From DATAXP01 sp036272935 (GTDB taxonomy: Bacteria; Planctomycetota; Planctomycetia; Pirellulales; PNKZ01): DNA of 50,945 nucleotides. The notes below the pieces were generated by a model. It was given only the letters and a program-made list of their open reading frames with translations. It was not told where the DNA came from and did not search any database. Of this stretch, positions 1 to 8,680 are shown one piece after another. Both the position numbers and the translations under genes were made by a program. The first letter of the stretch is position 1, and the number at the start of each line of letters is the position of its first letter. The stretch is from positions 1 through 50,945 of the forward strand of contig DATAXP010000078.1 of the NCBI GenBank assembly GCA_036272935.1. Direction: 5' to 3'.

Positions 1-225
1 GTCATGTCTATGATCAAACGCCGACAGGGTTCTCACGTTCGCGGCCACTCCTATCAGAGTCAATGCCGCGACCTCCGGCTCTTAACCCTTACACATAACG
101 TTATGATTCTTTATACCGCCCGCGGGTTTTCTACAGAGCCAGAATGTCCCCTTTGTTCCCTCCTTTGTTCCCCCAGCTTGCGCGACCTGCCGCATGTCGT
201 TGGCCTTCTGGTTGCGGCGTAAGCG

Positions 226-775
226 CTATGGCTCTTCCATCTCCTCAGAGAACACCGGGTTCGGAATGACCTTGAAAACGTCGGTGAGCCTCAGGACTCG
301 ATTCATTCCAGCGACGCCCTGGACGACGCCCGCCTGCTTCAACAGAGTGATGCCGAAGAAGATCTCAAATGCCTTCAACGTATCGCCCCAGTTGACTTTC
401 GTTTCTGGGCCGATAACCGCAGTGCAGGGATTCGTGATCGAAACCGTGAAGCTTTGCTCCTACATCTAACAAGAGCTCTCTAAGAACGGACCAAGGAACG
501 TATTCTCCAGTTAGCAAAATACCCTGCTGATCGCCATGAGCGGAAACATAGAACGTTGGCCAGAAAAGCGGTTGCCCGTCGACCGGCGTCAATGCATCGA
601 GCACCTGCGCGAAATCGTTTCGCAGGTCGGCTGTCGTAGCCGGTTGAAATGGCTGGCCTCGAATGTTCATTCGAGACAATGTGTGCAGGAGGTCTTCGCC
701 TTCTCCGACACCGCGGGCAATTTCGTCCGGTTTGGGTGACTCAAACACAAAGACGAACGGATTAACCGCATCCAT
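226..775 (-). pseudogene. Frameshifted remnant of a small hypothetical protein (possible caspase/CHAT-like fold)
   Basis: An ATG at 775 opens a 136-residue frame that reads sensibly through FYVSAHGDQQGILLTG and then loses sense near 430-460. In another frame of the same strand the sequence at once becomes protein-like again (AVIGPETKVNWGDTLKAFEI, then GVVQGVAGMNRVLRLTDVFK) and ends at a TAG at 226-228. The 550-nt span is not a multiple of three, which fits a net one-base frameshift, perhaps with a small deletion. The His-Gly motif followed by an expected Cys segment recalls caspase/CHAT-like proteins, and the Cys segment would fall at the break. That family guess is from memory and weak. The two-frame reading is direct. 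A sequencing error is the main alternative. Confidence 0.55.
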
Positions 776-878
776 CCGAGAACTTCGTTCCTGTGATAAC
801 TCAAGCGAACTTAAAAAAAGAGAGCACTGGGCTTATTTTCGACAGATAGTTAGCAGTCACCATTTTTTTCCATACGAC

Positions 879-3800
879 TCACTCTTCCTTCGCTCGGCTC
901 GTGCCGGTGGTGTACGCGCGGTATTGGTCGGCGTATTCGGGGGGCGGGGCGCTGCGGCGGGTTTGGCGCATGTTGCGCGTGCGGTCGTCATTGGCGGCGT
1001 TGGCGCCGAGCGTGGTGCCGTGGGGATGCAGGCCGAGATTGCGCAGCCGGCGGTCGAGGTCTTCGCGGGCTTGCTTGCCGGCGTCGCCCGGCTCGTGGGC
1101 TTGTTGCTTCATCTGGTCCCAGCGATCGATGAACCGCCGCAGGTCGTCTTTCGTCCACTTGAGCTTGTCGAGCAGGGCCTGGTCGGGCTGCCCTTTTTTC
1201 ACCTGGTCCTTGAGGCGCTCGAGCGCCAGATCGGTCGCTTGCCGGGCGTATTCCAGGTTCGGATCTTCGCCACCGGGCTCGGATGACGGTTCCGGCTCGA
1301 GGGGCGCGCCGGCACGATTGTTCGGCGTGCCGCCGGCCGCCGGATTGCCTTGGCCGGTGAGCGAGTCGCTGCGCTCGCCCGGTTTGCTCACGCCGGAGTT
1401 CTGCTGGTTCCCCTTCGCCCCGTCGGCATTCTCGTTGCCGGTCTGCGGCTGCTGCGGCGAATTGTTGGAAACTCCGCCGGGCGGTGCCTGTTCCTTGCTT
1501 CCTACTTCCCGCTTTTTGTCTCCTGCTTCCTGCTTCCCGCTCCCTGCTTCCTGCTTCTCACTGCCCGCTGCCTTCTGCCCTCTGCCCTCTTCTGTTCCTC
1601 CCTCGCGGCTCGATGAGCCTTCGCCCGCTTGGTCGCCCGCCTTGCCGCCTTCGGTTCGTTTGCCGGCCTGGGCTTGGTCGCCGCCGCGATCGGACTTTTC
1701 GCCGGAGCCTTTCTCCTGCGATTTGCCTTCGCCTTCCTCGGCCGAGGTGTTTTCGCCCGGGCCGCCGGTGCCGGGCTTGCTCGCGCGCTGGCCGCCGCCG
1801 TCGTTGCCGCCCCCTTTTACGTCGCCGCTGGTCTGGCCTTGGGCATTTGAATCTTGTTTGTCGCGGGCAGGTGAGCTGGCGTCGTTGCCTTCCTTCGATG
1901 AGTTCGCCCCCGATTGCTCGGAGCCGGGTTTCTTGTCGCGAGGGCTGTTTTCTTGCTGGGCGGCGGGGTTCGCTTTCTTTTCGCCGCTCGACTGACCCGC
2001 GCCGCCCGAGCTTTGCGCGGTATTGGCGTTCTCGCCTTCGGTGCCGCCACGATCCTCTTCTTTCTTCCCCTGCGGCGTTGCGCTTGGCTCCTTGCTGGGC
2101 TCTTCACCGGGTTTCTTGATCGCGGTGTCGGCCTGGCCGCCGTCGCCGGGCTTGGTCGTCTTGTCGCCGGCGGCTTTGTCGTCGGGGCGCGGCTGCGAGC
2201 CCTCGGTGGCTTGTCCCTTATCGCCCCCGGTTTCGCCCGGCTTGATGCTGCCGCCGTCATTCTTATTGACGTCGTTGGTGCCCGAGCCCTTCTTGTTGTC
2301 TTCGCCCTGGCCCGATTGTCCGCCGCCACGGTCGCCTTGCTGCTGCGCGCCGGACGGTTGCGCATCACGCGACTGCGCCCTGCCGTCCTTCTGCTCGCCT
2401 TTGCCGGCTCCCTGCTCGGTTTTGCCCGCCTCCTGCTTCGCGCTTCCCGCTTCCTGCTTCCCGCTCGCTGCATCCTGCTTCTGGCTTCTACCTTCCTGCT
2501 TCCCGCTTTCACTGCCATCTGCCTTCTGCCCGCCGCCCACTTCCTCTTTGCCGCGGGCATTGGGATCGGCCGATCCCTGTTCACCGCTCTTGCGGCCGGT
2601 CAACGGCTGTTTGTCGTCCTGGCCGGCCGAGGCGCTGTTCTTCGCATCGTTGCCTTGCTGTGAGTCACGTTGCTGCGAACCGCCTTGCTGATTTTGCGAT
2701 TGCGCCTGCGACCCCTGCTGCTGGTTCCCCTGCGACTGCGTGCCTTGTTGTTGATTTCCTTGCTGCTGGCTTCCCTGTTTGTTGCCTTGCTGCTGGCTGC
2801 CTTGCGAACGGTTCCCCTGTTGCTGCTCGCCGGAGGGTTGCTGCTGCTCCCGCTTGTCATTCCCTGCTCCCTGCTCCCTTTCCCCCTTCTCGCTTCCCGC
2901 CTGCTGCTTCTCGTCGAAGTGCTGGTTGATCTTCTCGATCGCATCGCCGGGATCGGAATCGGGATCGACACGCCGTTGCTGAGCATTGCCGCCGTCGCCG
3001 TTGTCGCCTTGTTTCGCGTCGTTGTCGCCTTGTTTCGCGTCGCTGCCAGCTTGCTGGCCGGGCTGCTGTTGGCCGTTTTCTCCTCGATTGTCGCCAGGCT
3101 CGCGCTGCTCCGGCTGCTGCTTTTCGCCGGGCTGCTGTTGCTTCTGCTCGCCCGCTTCCTGCTTCTGGCTGCCCTGGGCCTGCTGCCCACTGCCCTCTTG
3201 TTTCCGCTGCCGGGCATCGGCGAGCTGGTCCTGTTTCTTATCGTCCTTTTTGTCGGCCAGCGAGGCGATCCGCAGCGTGTAGCGGCGTGTCTCGGTGCGA
3301 TTGGCTTCAGGCTGCTTGTTGTCGGTGGCGACGGCCCAATACTCGACGCGATCGCCCGGCTTCAGCGAATACTTCTTCGCGTCGAACAGCCAGTTGCTCT
3401 GGAACCGTCCGCTGCGCGGCTTGGCGAGCAGCTCCTCGCGCACGAGCGGCTTCCCGTTGCGCTCGGCGACGATCACCACGCTCGCCAGCCGGAAATCGGG
3501 ATCGCTGGCTTCAACCTTCATCGGCAGCACGCCGCGCGCGTCGAGTGTTTGCTCGTCGCCAGGCTTCTCATCGGCGCTGGTAGTGCGCATCGCAGATGAC
3601 GACTTCTCGTCGACAAACGCGATCTCCGGCGGCAGGTCGCGGACCACCTCAATGCGGTGCTCGATCGGCCGGGGATTGTCGTTGCCGTCGGTGTTCGTGA
3701 ACAGCAGTTGATAGTTGGGGTGCTCGGGCTGATCGCTTTTCGGTTTCAGCTCGAGCGTGAAGGCGACGATCGCGTTGTGGCCCGTGGCTCGCATCGCCAG

Positions 3801-4892
3801 GTCGCGGCGGCCATCGCGATCGAAATCGACGTGCGCACTGCGAATGTCGTGCGTCGCCCGGGCGTGCAGCGTGACCTGGGTCCCTTCGAGCGCCCGCAGG
3901 TCGCCTTGACGCTCGACCGTGCGCGGCGGCAGCTCGGTGTACGCCGGGTATTTGTACTCGACGCTCTCGACGGCAATCGACGGGACGGTGAGCACCGACA
4001 CTCGGTAGCGCGGCGTCGTCGCGTCCCCCGCCTTGATCCAGTAATCCAGGTCTTGCTGCAAGCCGCCGGCGCTGTCGGGCAGCTCGGCGGTCCATCGGAA
4101 GCCTTGTTCCGGGGCGTTCATCTTCACGGGCCGATCGACGAGCTGGCCATCGCGCGTCGAGTAGAACAGCGTGACCGATTCGTCGCCCTTCAGACCCATC
4201 ACGTGGGCGCTGATCGGCAGCCGGTCGTCGTAATACCGCTCGATGCTCCCCGGCTCGATGTCGGTGATCGCCACGCGCGTCGGGGCGGCAAGCTCGGCCC
4301 AGGGCACCAGCACCCGCTCCACCGAACGAATCGGGTCCTTGGGGCTGAGCACCTTGTACAGGGCGCTCAGCGCCACGACCGCCAGCAGCACGTAGCCCAG
4401 CCGGATGAGCCGCGAACGATCGACCGTGGTTTCGATCGGCACGCTCGACAGGTCTTGCGCCGCGCGCTGCTCGATGGCGTGATACACCACCTGCGGCACG
4501 TTGTCCTGGTGCGACCGCAGCATGAGCAGGTTGATGAGGCTGTTCTTCAGGCCCGGCCGGCTGTGCTCGATCGCCGCGGCGGCGTACAGCGGGTTGATCC
4601 GTCGAAGCACCAGCGGCGCGAACGATCGAACCCCGAACACCACCATGCCGACGAACAGCACGCCCAGCCCCACCAGCCGGCCGCGGTAGCCGAGCCCGCC
4701 GGTGAACAGCCAATGGTCGGCCAGCACCATCACGGCCAGCCACGCCAGCGCGCCGACCACGACCCCCAGCAGCGCGCCGATCAGATCGACCGACCACACC
4801 CGCCGGCGGGTGCGGCGCAACTGCTGATCGATGAAGCGGTCGTACTCGCTAGGACCGGAGGCCGACTGCGAACCGGTGTTGCCTTGAGCCAT
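879..4892 (-). CDS. DUF4175-like giant membrane protein with long Q/G/K/E-rich low-complexity region
   Basis: This is a 1337-residue protein of unknown function. Hydrophobic segments lie near residues 36-60, 71-92 and 166-184 (for example LIGALLGVVVGALAWLAV), followed by an extracytoplasmic-looking beta-rich part (about 190-545). A huge low-complexity stretch (about 545-1205) starts with QQQGN/QGS-type repeats and continues with G/E/K/S runs. A charged helical C-terminal domain of about 125 residues begins near DPNLEYARQATDLALERL. The arrangement matches DUF4175-type proteins of planctomycetes; its role is unknown. Codon-level repeats encode KQEAGSGKQEAG-like strings at 1495-1600 and 2415-2530. 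No neighbouring gene suggests a function. The start at 4892 gives a short polar leader before the first membrane helix. Confidence 0.85.
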   Translation of the reverse strand: MAQGNTGSQSASGPSEYDRFIDQQLRRTRRRVWSVDLIGALLGVVVGALAWLAVMVLADHWLFTGGLGYRGRLVGLGVLFVGMVVFGVRSFAPLVLRRINPLYAAAAIEHSRPGLKNSLINLLMLRSHQDNVPQVVYHAIEQRAAQDLSSVPIETTVDRSRLIRLGYVLLAVVALSALYKVLSPKDPIRSVERVLVPWAELAAPTRVAITDIEPGSIERYYDDRLPISAHVMGLKGDESVTLFYSTRDGQLVDRPVKMNAPEQGFRWTAELPDSAGGLQQDLDYWIKAGDATTPRYRVSVLTVPSIAVESVEYKYPAYTELPPRTVERQGDLRALEGTQVTLHARATHDIRSAHVDFDRDGRRDLAMRATGHNAIVAFTLELKPKSDQPEHPNYQLLFTNTDGNDNPRPIEHRIEVVRDLPPEIAFVDEKSSSAMRTTSADEKPGDEQTLDARGVLPMKVEASDPDFRLASVVIVAERNGKPLVREELLAKPRSGRFQSNWLFDAKKYSLKPGDRVEYWAVATDNKQPEANRTETRRYTLRIASLADKKDDKKQDQLADARQRKQEGSGQQAQGSQKQEAGEQKQQQPGEKQQPEQREPGDNRGENGQQQPGQQAGSDAKQGDNDAKQGDNGDGGNAQQRRVDPDSDPGDAIEKINQHFDEKQQAGSEKGEREQGAGNDKREQQQPSGEQQQGNRSQGSQQQGNKQGSQQQGNQQQGTQSQGNQQQGSQAQSQNQQGGSQQRDSQQGNDAKNSASAGQDDKQPLTGRKSGEQGSADPNARGKEEVGGGQKADGSESGKQEGRSQKQDAASGKQEAGSAKQEAGKTEQGAGKGEQKDGRAQSRDAQPSGAQQQGDRGGGQSGQGEDNKKGSGTNDVNKNDGGSIKPGETGGDKGQATEGSQPRPDDKAAGDKTTKPGDGGQADTAIKKPGEEPSKEPSATPQGKKEEDRGGTEGENANTAQSSGGAGQSSGEKKANPAAQQENSPRDKKPGSEQSGANSSKEGNDASSPARDKQDSNAQGQTSGDVKGGGNDGGGQRASKPGTGGPGENTSAEEGEGKSQEKGSGEKSDRGGDQAQAGKRTEGGKAGDQAGEGSSSREGGTEEGRGQKAAGSEKQEAGSGKQEAGDKKREVGSKEQAPPGGVSNNSPQQPQTGNENADGAKGNQQNSGVSKPGERSDSLTGQGNPAAGGTPNNRAGAPLEPEPSSEPGGEDPNLEYARQATDLALERLKDQVKKGQPDQALLDKLKWTKDDLRRFIDRWDQMKQQAHEPGDAGKQAREDLDRRLRNLGLHPHGTTLGANAANDDRTRNMRQTRRSAPPPEYADQYRAYTTGTSRAKEE

Positions 4893-4933
4893 GCCTTAAG
4901 TATAGGCGATGGACGGAAGGGCTACAGGTGGTC

Positions 4934-4988
4934 GGGCTACGGGCGACAGGCTTCGGCGGTCCTATGGCAACCCTGTAGCCCGTAGCCC
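4934..4988. repeat. GGGCTACGGGC-type inverted repeat between genes
   Basis: The arms at 4934-4950 and 4972-4988 are complementary over 17 bases with one mismatch. They lie between the DNA glycosylase stop and the start of the DUF4175-like gene. The same word family recurs at 17183-17256 and 32117-32176. It could act as a transcript-end hairpin for the glycosylase, which is transcribed toward it. Confidence 0.7.
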
Positions 4989-4989
4989 G

Positions 4990-5649
4990 CTACGGCCACA
5001 GGGCCGCACCTTCGGCCGAGGCTTTCACCAGGTCGACCGCCCGCCACAGGTACCAGCTCGCCACCGAGCGGAAGGGGCGCCAGCGCTCGCCACGCGCTTC
5101 CAGATCGCGAGGGCTGGGCAGTGCAGGGGTCTTGTACGTGAGCATGAACCCCTTGCGCACGCCGAGATCGCCGCTCGGCAGCACGTCGGGCCGACCGAGA
5201 CGGAAGATCAGCAGCATCTCGACGGTCCAACGACCAATGCCGCGCACCTGCACCAGATGCTCGACGATCTCGGCGTCGCTCATCTTGCGCATGCGGGCCA
5301 GCGACGGCACCGTGCCGTCGAGCGTCTTGGCGGCGAGGTCTTGCACGGCAAGCGCCTTCGCGCGCGAAAGTCCCGCCGCACGCAGCGCCGCTGTCGGCGT
5401 CGCCACTAGCGCCTCGGCCGTCAAGCGGCCGTGCTGCTCGATCGCCGCGACGACGCGCTCGTGGATCACCTTGGCCACTTTGCCCGAAAGCTGCTGGTAA
5501 ACGATCGACCGCAGCAGCGCCTGAAATGGGCTTTGCATGTGCAAGGGCCGCACGGTGAACGGTCCCGCCCGTTCGATGACCTTGGCCAGCCGCTTATCCG
5601 CTGCGGCCAATGCGGCGGTCGCCTCGTCGGGGTCGAACGGTAGTTTCAT
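4990..5649 (-). CDS. DNA-3-methyladenine glycosylase II (AlkA-like, HhH-GPD)
   Basis: Base-excision repair enzyme that removes alkylated purines. The 219-residue protein has the HhH-GPD core: PFQALLRSIVYQQLSGKVA in the N-terminal helices, the hairpin VRGIGRWTVEM at about residues 135-145, and the catalytic-loop aspartate in PSGDLGVRKG (about residue 161). There is no iron-sulfur Cys cluster, which excludes Nth/MutY and fits the AlkA branch. ATG at 5649 (MKLPFDPDE) is preferred. A GTG at 5661 in the same frame would add four residues and has AAAGG four bases upstream, so it is possible. The gene stands alone between two repeat-rich gaps. Confidence 0.9.
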   Translation of the reverse strand: MKLPFDPDEATAALAAADKRLAKVIERAGPFTVRPLHMQSPFQALLRSIVYQQLSGKVAKVIHERVVAAIEQHGRLTAEALVATPTAALRAAGLSRAKALAVQDLAAKTLDGTVPSLARMRKMSDAEIVEHLVQVRGIGRWTVEMLLIFRLGRPDVLPSGDLGVRKGFMLTYKTPALPSPRDLEARGERWRPFRSVASWYLWRAVDLVKASAEGAALWP

Positions 5650-5668
5650 GCACGCAACCACTAAACCT

Positions 5669-5697
5669 TTAGTCCCCGGCGAATCGCCGGGGGTTAA
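5669..5697. repeat. TTAGTCCCCGGCGA hairpin
   Basis: The arms at 5669-5682 and 5684-5697 pair almost perfectly (two positions are G-U or mismatched) around a one-base centre. It lies just upstream of the glycosylase start. It belongs to the same general class of GC-rich intergenic hairpins as the others in this window, but its sequence is distinct from them. Confidence 0.6.
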
Positions 5698-5750
5698 CGA
5701 TGGCGAATTTATTGATCATCAGAAAGCAAATCGACCCGTGGTTTGGGTGG

Positions 5751-5817
5751 CACTGGCTCTGCCAGTGTAGATCGGGCACTGGCGAAGCCAGTGGCACCCG
5801 GCCGGCAGCTTGCCGGC
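5751..5817. repeat. CACTGGC palindrome cluster, copy 1
   Basis: There are three consecutive palindromes: CACTGGCTCTGCCAGTG (5751-5767), CACTGGCGAAGCCAGTG (5777-5793) and GCCGGCAGCTTGCCGGC (5801-5817). The first two share stems with 8681-8743, where the trailing GGCACC is also conserved. Loops differ while stems are kept, as expected for repeats maintained at the DNA or RNA hairpin level. Confidence 0.75.
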
Positions 5818-6115
5818 ACCGGTGGGTACTAATTCCCGCGCGGCGCGGTGGGTCAAGCCCCGCGTCGGCCATCGACTTTGTACCCCACCATGGACCCCGG
5901 GGTAACGGGTACAAACTCGCCCCACTTTCGGCACGCGCCGACTTAGTACCCGAGAGCGATAAATGGGTACAAACTCTTATCATCTGGACTCGGCCAGAGA
6001 TGCGTGGCCCTGTATCTTCCGGTTTCAATCCGAACAAGCAATTGTCGGTGTGCAATGCTTCCTCGAAGCAGTGCACACGCGTGGCCGGTTCGATTCGAAA
6101 CCTGAAGATCAATAG

Positions 6116-7762
6116 CTACGATCGCTCCTTCAGATACCGCCCCAGCAGCGTCGTGGTCGAACTATCGTGCTTCGCGCCCACCGCGCCTTTTTCCAGTTCA
6201 CCGGCAATGCGCGTGGCCAATACCTTGCCCAGCTCGACGCCCCATTGGTCGAACGAGTTGATCCGCCAAATGGTTCCTTGCGTGAATACCTTGTGCTCGT
6301 ACATCGCCACCAGCTTGCCGAGCGCCGCGGGGGTGAGCCGGTCGAGCAGCACGGTGTTCGTCGGCCGGTTCCCCTCGAAGGTTTTGTGCGGCACCAATTC
6401 CTCGGGCACTCCTTCGGCCCGCACTTCTTCGGCAGTTTTGCCGAAGGCCAGCGCTTCGGTCTGGGCGAAAAAGTTGGCCATCAGCAAATCGTGATGCCGG
6501 CCCATCGGGTTCAAGGTCTGCGAGAAGCCGATGAAGTCGCAGGGAATGAGTTTCGTCCCCTGGTGGATGAGTTGGTAGTACGCGTGCTGGCCGTTGGTGC
6601 CGGGCGTGCCCCAGACAATCGGCCCGGTTTGATAGTCGACCTTCCGGCCATCGAGCGTCACGTGCTTACCGTTGCTCTCCATGTCGAGCTGTTGCAGGTA
6701 GGCACTGAACCGGCTGAGGTAATGGTCGTAGGGCAAGATGGCGACGCTCTGGCAGCCGAAGAAGTTGTCGTACCACACACCCAGCAGCCCCAGCAGCACC
6801 GGCAGGTTCCGCTCCAGCGGCGCGGTGCGAAAGTGTTCGTCGATCGTGTGGAAGCCGGCGAGCATGTCGCGGAAATTCTCGGGACCAACGGCCAGCATCA
6901 ACGACAGGCCGATCGCCGAGTCGTACGAGTACCGGCCGCCGACCCAGTCCCAGAACCCGAACATGTTGGCGGTGTCGATGCCGAACTTGCTCACCTCGGT
7001 GGCGTTGGTGCTGACGGCGACAAAGTGCCTGGCTACGGCACGCTCGTCTTTGAGTTTGTCGAGGCACCAGGCACGAGCCGAACGGGCGTTGGTGAGCGTT
7101 TCCAGGGTTGTGAAGGTTTTCGACGAGATGATGAACAGCGTCTCTTCGGCGTCCAGGTCGTGCACGGCCTCGGCCAGGTCGCTGGAGTCGATGTTCGAGA
7201 CGAAGCGGAATTGCATGTCGCGGCGGCTGTAGTGGCGCAGCGCCTCGTAGGCCATCACCGGCCCCAGGTCGGAGCCACCGATGCCGATGTTCACCACGTT
7301 GCGGATCGAGCGGCCCGTGTGGCCGCGCCACTGGCCCGAGCGGACGCGATCGCAGAACGCCGCCATGCGGTCGAGGACGGCATGCACCTCGGGCACGACG
7401 TTCTGGCCGTCGACCGTGATCGTCGCACCGCGCGGCGCGCGTAGCGCCACGTGCAGCACGGCCCGGTGCTCGGTGGTGTTGATCTTCTCGCCGGCGAACA
7501 TGGCGTCGATGCGCTCGCGCAGCCGCGATTGTTCGGCCAGGCCGAGCAACAGTCGCAGCGTCTCATCGGTGACACGGTTCTTCGAGTAATCCAGATATAC
7601 GCCTTCGGCCTCGAGCGTCATTCGGCTGCCGCGCTTGGCGTCGGCGGCAAATAGCTCGCGCAGATGCTTGCTGCCGATCTCGCGGTAGTGCTCGGCGAGC
7701 GCGTGCCAGGCGGGGCAGGCATCGAGCGGCGGGGCGACGGGGAGCTGAGCAGACGCAGTCAT
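6116..7762 (-). CDS. pgi: Glucose-6-phosphate isomerase
   Basis: Interconverts glucose-6-phosphate and fructose-6-phosphate in the cytoplasm. The 548-residue protein is the usual length for the family. It shows VNIGIGGSDLGP (sugar-phosphate binding), family signature VGGRYSYDSAIG, GTNGQHAYYQLIHQG, and the C-terminal signature INSFDQWGVELGK. The frame stays open upstream to 7900, but the start chosen is ATG 7762 (MTASAQLPV) because it overlaps the stop of the upstream kinase gene by four bases (ATGA), a classic sign of translational coupling. The residues upstream of it are arginine-rich and do not look like PGI. Confidence 0.96.
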   Translation of the reverse strand: MTASAQLPVAPPLDACPAWHALAEHYREIGSKHLRELFAADAKRGSRMTLEAEGVYLDYSKNRVTDETLRLLLGLAEQSRLRERIDAMFAGEKINTTEHRAVLHVALRAPRGATITVDGQNVVPEVHAVLDRMAAFCDRVRSGQWRGHTGRSIRNVVNIGIGGSDLGPVMAYEALRHYSRRDMQFRFVSNIDSSDLAEAVHDLDAEETLFIISSKTFTTLETLTNARSARAWCLDKLKDERAVARHFVAVSTNATEVSKFGIDTANMFGFWDWVGGRYSYDSAIGLSLMLAVGPENFRDMLAGFHTIDEHFRTAPLERNLPVLLGLLGVWYDNFFGCQSVAILPYDHYLSRFSAYLQQLDMESNGKHVTLDGRKVDYQTGPIVWGTPGTNGQHAYYQLIHQGTKLIPCDFIGFSQTLNPMGRHHDLLMANFFAQTEALAFGKTAEEVRAEGVPEELVPHKTFEGNRPTNTVLLDRLTPAALGKLVAMYEHKVFTQGTIWRINSFDQWGVELGKVLATRIAGELEKGAVGAKHDSSTTTLLGRYLKERS

Positions 7763-8487
7763 TTGGAGTTCCCTTCGTGAACCTGGCCGGCGGTCGTCGC
7801 GGTGTTCAATGCGTCGGGGTTCGGTGGATTGTCGGGCTGCGGCGGCTCCCACAAGCGGAAGCCACCGACAAAGGCATTTGAGTTGCTGCCGATGCGGCAA
7901 TGCTCGGGGAGCTTTTTCAGTTTGCGGACATTGCCGCCGCCGAGCACGACATAATCAGGCAACAGCGCCGCCATCAGCTTCTTCACCACGTCGTCGACGC
8001 AGTGCTCCCACTTCCTGCGTCCCAGCCGGTCAAGCCCGCGCTGGCCGACGTAATCCTCGAAGGTCCCCTTGCGATACGGCAGATGGGCCAGCTCCATCGG
8101 CTCGACCAGTCCGGCCGCGATCATCGCCGAGCCTAGACCGGTCCCCAAGCCTAGGAACAACATCTTGCCGCCGGCGTAGCTGCCTAGGGCCTGCATCGCG
8201 GCGTCGTTGATAATCTTGGTCGGCAGCTTGAATGCCGCCTGAAAATCGAAGCCGACCCAGCCTTTCCCCAGGTTCGGCGGATTCGAGACGATGCGTCCGC
8301 CGAGCACCGGGCCAGGAATGCCGATGCTCACCGCCTCGTACTGCCAGTCGGGGACCGTTTGCTTCACGCCCTCGACCATTTGCGGCGGGGTGAACGTCGG
8401 CCCGGACACGAACTTGCGGGGCGCCTCTTGATCGGTCGCCAGCATTTTGACGTGCGCCCCGCCGACATCGAGAACGAGGACTTTCAT
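7759..8487 (-). CDS. ppgK: ROK-family glucokinase, polyphosphate-glucokinase-like
   Basis: Predicted to phosphorylate glucose, probably with polyphosphate (or ATP) as donor. The 242-residue protein has the N-terminal phosphate loop LDVGGAHVKM (about residues 6-15), NDAAMQALG with the catalytic-type Asp at about 95, and the phosphate-2 loop LGLGTGLGSA (about 112-121). It lacks the CxCGxxGC zinc motif of ordinary ROK kinases and is short, both typical of the PpgK branch. The N-terminal loop (GGAH rather than GGTG or GGSG) is divergent, so the donor is uncertain. It overlaps pgi by four bases. A copy of its first 22 bases lies 141 bp upstream (8607-8628). Confidence 0.78.
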   Translation of the reverse strand: MKVLVLDVGGAHVKMLATDQEAPRKFVSGPTFTPPQMVEGVKQTVPDWQYEAVSIGIPGPVLGGRIVSNPPNLGKGWVGFDFQAAFKLPTKIINDAAMQALGSYAGGKMLFLGLGTGLGSAMIAAGLVEPMELAHLPYRKGTFEDYVGQRGLDRLGRRKWEHCVDDVVKKLMAALLPDYVVLGGGNVRKLKKLPEHCRIGSNSNAFVGGFRLWEPPQPDNPPNPDALNTATTAGQVHEGNSK

Positions 8488-8628
8488 CGGTTTACAAATC
8501 CCCGATTGTCAGAAGCATTGCAAAAGGTATCGGGTGCCTGGGGCTGAGTCGGCGAAGCCCCAGAGGCACACAGCCTGGGGCATCGCTGCGCTCTGCCCCA
8601 GCCACCCATCGAAAACGAGGACTTTCAT
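8466..8628. repeat. 22-bp direct repeat of the kinase gene start flanking two hairpins
   Basis: CATCGAGAACGAGGACTTT plus CAT at 8466-8487 is the first 22 bases of the kinase gene (minus strand). It recurs with one base change at 8607-8628. The 141-bp unit holds two hairpins: GTGCCTGGGGCT (8534-8545) with AGCCCCAGAGGCAC (8556-8569), and CTGGGGCA (8575-8582) with TGCCCCAG (8594-8601). The upstream copy would encode MKVLVFDG but hits a stop after about 39 codons, so it is not a gene. Confidence 0.8.
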
Positions 8629-8680
8629 GCGATCATTGGCCTCGAACGCGGCGCCTCATTCGTCCTCAATTTCAATCCAG

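Larger units (their letters stand above)
5650..6115. other. 466-bp gene-free gap holding several palindromes and five GGGTAC words
   Basis: No frame here has convincing coding character on either strand. From left to right the gap holds a GC-rich hairpin at 5669-5697, three CACTGGC/GCCGGC palindromes at 5751-5817, and five copies of GGGTAC or its complement (5824, 5880, 5907, 5946, 5965), two of them extended to GGGTACAAACTC. It lies upstream of the glycosylase gene and downstream of pgi, so any glycosylase promoter should be in it. No clear -35/-10 pair was recognised. Confidence 0.6.

Noticed and set aside
1..225. Plus-strand frame of 72 codons at the window start
   Set aside because: No ribosome site or family resemblance, and it overlaps the end of the frameshifted remnant. 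The CCTTTGTTCCC double word at 149-175 was noted but not interpretable.
1495..2530. Possible CRISPR array from repeated KQEAG-coding units
   Set aside because: Units are short, in frame, unevenly spaced and translated; no spacers of constant length and no cas genes.
3657..4985. Long plus-strand frame (442 codons) opposite the DUF4175-like gene
   Set aside because: Arg/His-rich composition typical of antisense frames in GC-rich genes; the minus-strand product has family-like domains.
8590..8628. A second small gene starting MKVLVFDG upstream of the kinase gene
   Set aside because: It is a duplicate of the kinase start that meets a stop after about 39 codons inside hairpin sequence.
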